Positions 59,450 to 64,000 of a DNA stretch of 64,000 nt are shown piece by piece (position 1 is the stretch's first letter; each line of letters starts with the position of its first letter). Position numbers and translations under genes: made by a program. The notes beneath the pieces were generated by a model that saw only the letters and a list, made by a program, of their open reading frames with translations, made no database searches and was not told where the DNA came from. Source of the DNA: CAMBRQ01 sp945870325 (GTDB lineage Bacteria > Bacillota > Clostridia > Lachnospirales > Lachnospiraceae); assembly GCF_050313795.1 (NCBI RefSeq), contig NZ_JBNPMC010000002.1, forward strand, positions 1 to 64,000, read 5' to 3'.

Positions 59450-59741
59450 GAAGAGTATATGTGGAGTGTACGACAGAAAGGGACAGTATGGCAGTTCATA
59501 TCCGACTCCAATCGCCTACAATTCGTAGGTTCAAAAGAGGTCTGGAATCAGGAATCGAATGTAATCGTCGGAGAAAATCTGAAAGATTTTTCCGACTCAG
59601 ACATTCTTGAATTCTGTGCTTGTGGCACAGAATTCATCCTGATTTCAGACCTCTTTTTTACCAACAGATTGTACGGCTCTTCTACGGACATGAACTGCCA
59701 TACTGCCCCTCTCTGCCTGACATTCTTATGTGTGACTCTTC
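59450..59741 (-). repeat. Palindrome B, copy 2
   Basis: It runs from GAAGAGT (59450-59456) to ACTCTTC (59735-59741), 292 bases against 290 in copy 1. The stem CAGTATGGCAGTTCA pairs with TGAACTGCCATACTG, where copy 1 has CTGTATGGTGGTTCA with its complement. The head hairpins are GAATGT...GTCGGAGAAAATC with GATTTTTCCGAC...ACATTC, and GAATTCTGTGC with GCACAGAATTC. The asymmetric loop sequences ACTCCAATCGCCTAC (59505-59519) and GTACGGCTCTTCTAC (59671-59685) are the same as in copy 1. Confidence 0.85.
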
Positions 59742-60057
59742 ATGAACTGTGAGGATTCCTGGCGGGAGTGCGTGTGGAACGGTGTTGGATGGGTAACAGA
59801 TTAGGAGTGGAACGGATTTATATTCATGAAGTAAACAGGAGTTTTGTGATTAAGACATAAATTAGTGCAGGGAATATGCTTTACATATAATTTTTCATCA
59901 TTGCATACCTTCCTGTTCTTTTCACACGTCCACGCTTCCAGTTTCCACCCAATATTTCTCCATGTATCGCCCCGGTATCCCAACCAATACCGCTCCACAC
60001 ATCCACTCCCGCTGGAATCCCCACAATGGAGAAAATCTTGAGTACACGGAGATGTCA

Positions 60058-60302
60058 GGTGCAAGGGTAGGGAAGTTGTGGGCTGTGGCCGTATCATGAG
60101 CCTTAGACCTCGTTGCAGAAAAAGATATCGTCAGTTCGTGCGAAACCAGGACCACAAGTCCTGGTTTCGAGGGCATCTGAGTCGTAAGACCATCAAGGGC
60201 TTACGACTCAGATGCCCGGTTAGAACTGACGATATCTTTTTCTGTTACAAGGTCTTGGCGAAATAATCCGGCTACAGCCCACAGTTTCCCTGCCCTTGCG
60301 CC
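60058..60302 (-). repeat. Palindrome A, copy 2
   Basis: The outer arms 60058-60085 and 60275-60302 pair over 28 bases with four G-T type changes. The inner stem contains ATATCGTCAG with CTGACGATAT, where copy 1 has ATACCGTCAG with CTGACGGTAT. The head hairpins are complete here: GGGCATCTGAGTCGTAAG pairs perfectly over 18 bases, and CGAAACCAGGAC with GTCCTGGTTTCG. Total length 245 bases, the same as copy 1. Confidence 0.85.
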
Positions 60303-60342
60303 GTACACTTCCCAACACTCCACTTTCTACACAAAATTCCCC

Positions 60343-60855
60343 TTATAATAAATTCGCCATAACCAACGCATAGATCTCCTGATTCTTCTTCGTCCAATTA
60401 TTGGCAATCGTCTCTGCTTCGGTCTCGGTTGGAGCCGTCACTGTCAGATCAATCAGAGGTGCTCCCTGTTCAATGACCTGGCATCTTATAGAATATTCAT
60501 TATTAGAATTCCGATAGTAATCGGATTTTACTGATACTTCGTTTTTTAACTCATATTGCTTTTCGTTCAGAAACCGATTGATATCCTCCTGAATAGCAGA
60601 GGAGATATCATTCTTGAAGTAATGAATCGTTTCTGCACCATCTTCTGTCAGGTGATAGAAAGTTCGGCTGTGCGTGGATTCTTCACGGATAAAGCCAGAT
60701 TCGATCAACTCTGAGATTGCCTGCTGTAGTTTAAAATAAGTCGTATATCCTTCATCCAGAATGAATTCTGAGATCTGGGAATTCGTCAGGGGAAAATCGA
60801 CTTTATTCAGCATGTAGAGGATGATGAGTTTGTAGAGTTTAAATGATTGATCCAT
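60343..60855 (-). CDS. DUF4364 family protein
   Basis: This 170-residue protein begins MDQSFKLYKLIILYMLNKVDFPLTNSQISEFILDEGYTTYFKLQQAISELIESGFI, a winged-helix-like DNA-binding part, followed by a mixed domain with an ISIRCQVIEQGAPLIDLTVTAPTETEAE-type sheet. This is the DUF4364 family, widespread in Clostridia; the function is unknown but a transcription factor role is likely. It follows the radical SAM gene with a 2-base gap. Its stop codon abuts the composite palindromic element. Confidence 0.88.
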   Translation of the reverse strand: MDQSFKLYKLIILYMLNKVDFPLTNSQISEFILDEGYTTYFKLQQAISELIESGFIREESTHSRTFYHLTEDGAETIHYFKNDISSAIQEDINRFLNEKQYELKNEVSVKSDYYRNSNNEYSIRCQVIEQGAPLIDLTVTAPTETEAETIANNWTKKNQEIYALVMANLL

Positions 60856-60857
60856 GG

Positions 60858-61781
60858 TTACAACTCCTTTCCTTGCCAGATGTCATGACGCTTCAGATAT
60901 GCCTGCATCTGGTTTAGTACCTGCCGCTTATTTCCTGTCCATAGGGGAGCAATCAGAAGTGACTTGGGTCCATCTCCGGTCAGCCGGTGTACTACGATGT
61001 CAGGTCGTAGGATGCAGAGACATCGGCCAAGCATTTCAAAATATTCCTCCATGTCGGGAAGGGCAAATGGATGCTCGCGGTAATAGTCTGCGAGATCGGT
61101 ATGTTCTAGTATGTGTAGTAAATGAAACTTTACACCCTGGATATCTAAGGTGTTCAGGTATCGGACAGTTTCCAGCATCTTATCCGTGTCTTCTGTGGGA
61201 AGTCCGAGAATCGTATGGACAATCACCGGGATATGAATTTTTCGCAAGTCTGATACAGCCTGTTCGAATACAGGAAGATCATAACCTCTCCGTATGAAAT
61301 TCGCACTCCTGGGATGAATCGTCTGAAGGCCTAGTTCAATCCATACGGGCTTGATTCGGTTTAACTCTTCCAGCAGAGCAAGTATTTCCGGTCCGAGACA
61401 GTCAGGACGGGTAGCAATATCCAGAAGTCTGATATCGGGATGCCGGATGGCTTCGGTGAATATGTCCCTAAGATAGGAAACGGGTGCATAAGTATTGGTA
61501 TATGCCTGAAAATACGCGATATAGGATGATCCGGTATATTTTCGGGCAACTTGTGCTTTGCCTTGCTCGATCTGTTCTGTAATCGAAAGACTGCGATCTG
61601 AAGCAAAATCACCAGAACCGCCTGCGCTGCAGAAGATACAGCCCCGGCGGTTCAGTTTGCCGTCACGGTTAGGGCAGGTCATGCCGCCATCCAGTGAGAT
61701 CTTATATAGTTTTTCGCCATAGGTTTGTTTAAAATAGTAATCCAGTGAATAATATCTCTTTTCTTCCCAGCGGACAGTCAT
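60858..61781 (-). CDS. YhcC-type (TIGR01212) radical SAM protein
   Basis: This 307-residue radical SAM protein has the family-specific cysteine arrangement GGMTCPNRDGKLNRRGCIFCSAGGSGDF, in which two cysteines of the cluster motif sit in CIFC and the first is 12 residues earlier. Further motifs are SYIAYFQAYTNTYAPV and WIELGLQTIHPRSANFIRRGYD. The C-terminus (VHRLTGDGPKSLLIAPLW) is typical. The YhcC family may act on tRNA or another macromolecule; no reaction is established here. It is transcribed with malic enzyme upstream (1-base gap) and DUF4364 downstream. Confidence 0.88.
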   Translation of the reverse strand: MTVRWEEKRYYSLDYYFKQTYGEKLYKISLDGGMTCPNRDGKLNRRGCIFCSAGGSGDFASDRSLSITEQIEQGKAQVARKYTGSSYIAYFQAYTNTYAPVSYLRDIFTEAIRHPDIRLLDIATRPDCLGPEILALLEELNRIKPVWIELGLQTIHPRSANFIRRGYDLPVFEQAVSDLRKIHIPVIVHTILGLPTEDTDKMLETVRYLNTLDIQGVKFHLLHILEHTDLADYYREHPFALPDMEEYFEMLGRCLCILRPDIVVHRLTGDGPKSLLIAPLWTGNKRQVLNQMQAYLKRHDIWQGKEL

Positions 61782-61782
61782 A

Positions 61783-62931
61783 CTAGATTAGTTCCTTTAC
61801 TGCACGACTTACGACATCCGCAACACGTGGGTCGAATGCTTCCGGCAGGATATTATTTTCATTCAGTTCCTCATCAGGAATCAGGCTGGCGATTGCGTTA
61901 GCAGTTGCCAGTTTCATCTCTTCGGTAATCTGGGTGGCACGTCCTTCTAGCGCTCCTTTGAAGATGCCAGGGAATGCTACTACGTTGTTTACCTGATTCG
62001 GGAAATCGGAGCGTCCGGTTCCCACAACTTTGGCACCAGCTTCTTTGGCAAGATCTGGCATAATCTCAGGAACAGGGTTCGCCATAGCGAACAGAATCGC
62101 ATCCTGATTCATAGAAGCGACCATCTCTTTGGATACAATGTTCGGAGCAGAAACGCCAACGAAGATGTCAGCACCTTTTAATGCGTCTGCAAGTGTTCCG
62201 GTCTTACCTTCCAGATTGGTGACCTCTGTCATCTTCTGCTGCATCCAGTTCAGGTTCGGAGAATCCTTACTGATAATACCGTTGATATCGCACATGGTGA
62301 TATGCTTGAAACCATAAGTCAGAAGGAGTTTGGTGATTGCAACGCCAGCAGAGCCGGCGCCATTAACGACAACTTTGGAATCTTCTTTATTCTTACCGGT
62401 CACTTTCATGGCGTTGATAATTCCTGCGAGAACTACGATGGCAGTTCCATGCTGGTCATCATGGAAGACCGGGATGTCCAGTAATTCTTTCAGACGCTCT
62501 TCGATTTCGAAGCAGCGTGGAGCGCTGATGTCTTCCAGATTGATGCCGCCGAAAGCAGGTGCGATATTTACCACTGTCTTGATAATCTCTTCGGTATTCT
62601 GAGTATCAAGGCAGATCGGAACTGCATTCACTCCGCCAAATTCTTTGAATAATACGGCTTTTCCTTCCATAACCGGCATAGCGGCAAGAGCGCCGATGTT
62701 GCCAAGTCCAAGAACTGCGCTCCCGTCAGACACAACGGCTACGGTATTAGACTTGATTGTATAAGTATAAGCGGCTTCTTTGTCTTGGGCGATGACTTTG
62801 CAAGGTTCGGCAACTCCAGGAGTATAAGCGATCGCCAGATCTTCGCGTGAGTTTACATGAGACTTTGCCGTGGTCTCAATCTTTCCTTGCCATTCTTCGT
62901 GCATTTTGAGTGCTTTTTCATTATTTGTCAT
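61783..62931 (-). CDS. Malic enzyme (NAD(P)-dependent malate decarboxylase)
   Basis: This 382-residue enzyme is read from ATG 62931 with AAAGGTGG upstream; the GTG at 62943 lies in that ribosome site and is not the start. It turns malate into pyruvate and CO2. Features are DLAIAYTPGVAEPCK (catalytic Tyr), SDGSAVLGLGNIGALAAMPVMEGKAVLFK (catalytic Lys), INLEDISAPRCFEIEERL and PVFHDDQHGTAIV (metal ligands), and the Rossmann KVVVNGAGSAGVAITKLLL. It is the short form without a phosphotransacetylase domain. It could handle malate derived from citrate breakdown. Confidence 0.94.
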   Translation of the reverse strand: MTNNEKALKMHEEWQGKIETTAKSHVNSREDLAIAYTPGVAEPCKVIAQDKEAAYTYTIKSNTVAVVSDGSAVLGLGNIGALAAMPVMEGKAVLFKEFGGVNAVPICLDTQNTEEIIKTVVNIAPAFGGINLEDISAPRCFEIEERLKELLDIPVFHDDQHGTAIVVLAGIINAMKVTGKNKEDSKVVVNGAGSAGVAITKLLLTYGFKHITMCDINGIISKDSPNLNWMQQKMTEVTNLEGKTGTLADALKGADIFVGVSAPNIVSKEMVASMNQDAILFAMANPVPEIMPDLAKEAGAKVVGTGRSDFPNQVNNVVAFPGIFKGALEGRATQITEEMKLATANAIASLIPDEELNENNILPEAFDPRVADVVSRAVKELI

Positions 62932-63040
62932 GAGGAATACCACCTTTTCATATGTTCTTTCTTAATGATAGATACGAGGATGTATACTCGTATTGTTTAT
63001 AATCATATCACCCCTCTGAAATCAAATCAATAAAAAGGCT

Positions 63041-63104
63041 TTCAAAATTCTAATATTTGTAGTATAATGGGTTCATGTTTCCAACTAAGGTCGTTTCCGA
63101 CCTT
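63041..63104 (+). promoter_or_regulatory. Predicted rho promoter and leader hairpin
   Basis: TTCAAA (63041-63046) and TATAAT (63063-63068) are 16 bases apart. The leader then has the hairpin AAGGTCG-TTTC-CGACCTT (63087-63104), followed by an AT-rich stretch of 75 bases before the ATG. It may be an attenuator for self-control of rho. Confidence 0.5.
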
Positions 63105-63180
63105 TGATTCCATTTATATTTATATATTTTATATATGGCAAATAAAAAGCGGAAATCTATTTTTATGAAAGGGATAGCAT

Positions 63181-64000
63181 ATGATGAGAGAAAAATATGA
63201 ATCATTACCATTATCCACGCTAAAAGATCTTGCAAAAGCAAGGGGAATAAAGGGCATGTCAACAGCGAAAAAAGCAGACTTGATAGAACGCATGCTAGAA
63301 GAAGACGAGAAAGAGAAAAAGACATCCAGAGAGACAGTAAAAGAGATGTCTGCCAACACGGGAGATAAAGAGATCCATGATATCGACAGATTGGATAGTG
63401 GAGTGACAGTTCAGGGAATTCTGGAAGTGCTTCCGGATGGATATGGATTTATCCGAAGTGCGAATTATCTGCCAGGAGAGAACGATGTATATGTATCTCC
63501 GTCGCAGATTCGCAGGTTCAACCTGAAGACTGGTGATATTTTGGAAGGTAATACGCGTATTAAGACGCAGCAGGAGAAGTTTTGCGCCCTGTTATATCTT
63601 ACTAAGATCAATGATATTGATCCACTGAAGGCGATGCGTCGGATGAATTTTGAAGATATGACGCCGATCTTCCCGGATGAGAGACTCTGCTTGGAATGTG
63701 GAAAGACAAGCACGGCTATGCGAATCGTAGATCTTCTGTCTCCGATTGGAAAGGGACAGCGTGGTATGATTGTGTCTCAGCCGAAAGCTGGTAAGACGAC
63801 ACTTTTAAAACAGATTGCATTATCGGTACGTCAGAATAATCCGGAGATTCATCTGCTGATTCTGTTGATTGATGAGCGTCCGGAAGAAGTAACAGATATT
63901 AAGGAGACGATTGAGGGAGATAATGTTGAGGTAATCTATTCAACTTTCGATGAACTGCCGGAGCATCATAAGCGTGTATCAGAGATGGTCATTGAGCGTG
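63181..64000 (+). CDS. rho: Transcription termination factor Rho (C-terminus outside window)
   Basis: The first 273 codons are visible from ATG 63181 (a second ATG follows directly); GAAAGGGAT is the ribosome site. The protein starts MMREKYESLPLSTLKDLAKARGIKGMSTAKKADLIERML, the Rho N-terminal SAP-like domain. A short acidic-basic linker follows, then the cold-shock RNA-binding domain (VQGILEVLPDGYGFIRSANYLPGENDVYVSPSQIRRF, about residues 76-112). The ATPase core begins with PIGKGQRGMIVSQPKAGKTTLLKQIA (Walker A about residues 198-206). Rho forms a hexameric RNA helicase that ends transcription. The frame is open to the window edge. Confidence 0.96.
   Translation, partial: MMREKYESLPLSTLKDLAKARGIKGMSTAKKADLIERMLEEDEKEKKTSRETVKEMSANTGDKEIHDIDRLDSGVTVQGILEVLPDGYGFIRSANYLPGENDVYVSPSQIRRFNLKTGDILEGNTRIKTQQEKFCALLYLTKINDIDPLKAMRRMNFEDMTPIFPDERLCLECGKTSTAMRIVDLLSPIGKGQRGMIVSQPKAGKTTLLKQIALSVRQNNPEIHLLILLIDERPEEVTDIKETIEGDNVEVIYSTFDELPEHHKRVSEMVIER

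Larger units (their letters stand above)
59433..60342 (-). repeat. Composite double-palindrome element, copy 2 (B then A)
   Basis: This 910-base non-coding unit fills the space between convergent hemW and the DUF4364 gene. It starts immediately after the hemW TAG (AGGGGAATTTAG) and ends immediately before the reverse-strand TAA (ACAAAATTCCCC, 60331-60342). It is the reverse-oriented, diverged copy of 8343-9193: palindrome B (59450-59741), a spacer of 316 bases, then palindrome A (60058-60302). Sequence match to copy 1 includes flanks such as TGTAGAAAGTGGAGTG and GAGGATTCCTGGCGGG. Reading frames inside (for example 59922-60176 minus) mirror those in copy 1 but do not evolve like genes. Confidence 0.85.

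Noticed and set aside
60078..60266. Open frame MGCGRIMSLRPRCRKRYRQF... with a counterpart at 8419-8607 minus
   Set aside because: Opposite-strand by-product of the same palindrome; no ribosome site and no independent evidence of translation.
63050..63359. Minus-strand frames at 63050-63325 and 63129-63359
   Set aside because: They lie opposite the start of rho, which is strongly supported by its domains.
1..64000. CRISPR arrays, tRNA and rRNA genes
   Set aside because: No regular spacer-repeat arrays and no tRNA T-loop or rRNA core sequences were noticed; the rRNA-like ACCTTGAAAAC motif is only 16 bases long.

Overview
The window looks like the chromosome of a low-to-moderate GC anaerobic Firmicute, most likely a gut Lachnospiraceae (Dorea or Ruminococcus-torques-like). 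This rests on gene content and translated sequence only. Indicators are CotF-like spore coat proteins, a DUF4364 protein, an HAAS/PadR locus, citrate fermentation genes, a holA-lepA-hemW block, paired ABC exporters under MarR control and a Tn4451-type transposon. No rRNA, tRNA or CRISPR array was seen.

Layout. (1) 1-~4645: right part of a GC-richer mobilizable transposon (XRE regulator, cysteine-rich VLP protein, RepA_N protein, MobV relaxase with an oriT-like double hairpin, TnpW, large serine recombinase). It has cut into an XRE-membrane protein gene whose 3' part remains at 4644-5543. (2) 5.6-8.3 kb: a metal P-type ATPase operon with two small membrane-protein genes. (3) 9.2-14.6 kb, minus strand: MarR plus a heterodimeric ABC exporter, a small unknown protein and a Uma2-type nuclease with an HTH head. 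(4) 14.8-17.6 kb: LysR, split chromate transporter, beta-carbonic anhydrase. (5) 17.8-21.8 kb: citrate lyase citDEF and a CitMHS citrate transporter. (6) 22-28.8 kb: an unknown protein, a glycosyltransferase / papain-like hydrolase / flippase cluster, YwaF, DMT transporter, HD protein and Dtd. (7) 29-33.5 kb: a second MarR plus ABC-ABC exporter. (8) 33.7-37.6 kb: coat proteins, C26 amidotransferase, M19 dipeptidase, argG. (9) 37.9-42.4 kb: a decaying PadR / HAAS-FtsW / BceAB-like locus. (10) 42.6-47.6 kb: argC-GNAT-argJ-argB-argD. (11) 48-54.3 kb: comEA, a two-component system, a GerMN lipoprotein and comEC. (12) 54.4-59.4 kb: alpha-hydroxy-acid oxidase, holA, lepA, hemW. (13) 60.3-64 kb: DUF4364, a YhcC-type radical SAM protein, malic enzyme and the start of rho.

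The most unusual objects are two non-coding composite elements (8343-9193 and 59433-60342, opposite orientation). Each contains two large three-way-junction palindromes, and each fills a convergent intergenic region exactly from stop codon to stop codon, starting with the same GGGGAATTT-type end. Paired bases covary between copies while asymmetric internal loops are conserved. This is what a maintained folded RNA or DNA structure looks like, and I do not recognise it as a known family. Other leads are a REP-like GGGGACGGGGG palindrome family, a structured leader with a repeated motif before a DMT transporter, several palindromic operators, and gene decay at 39.6-42.4 kb.
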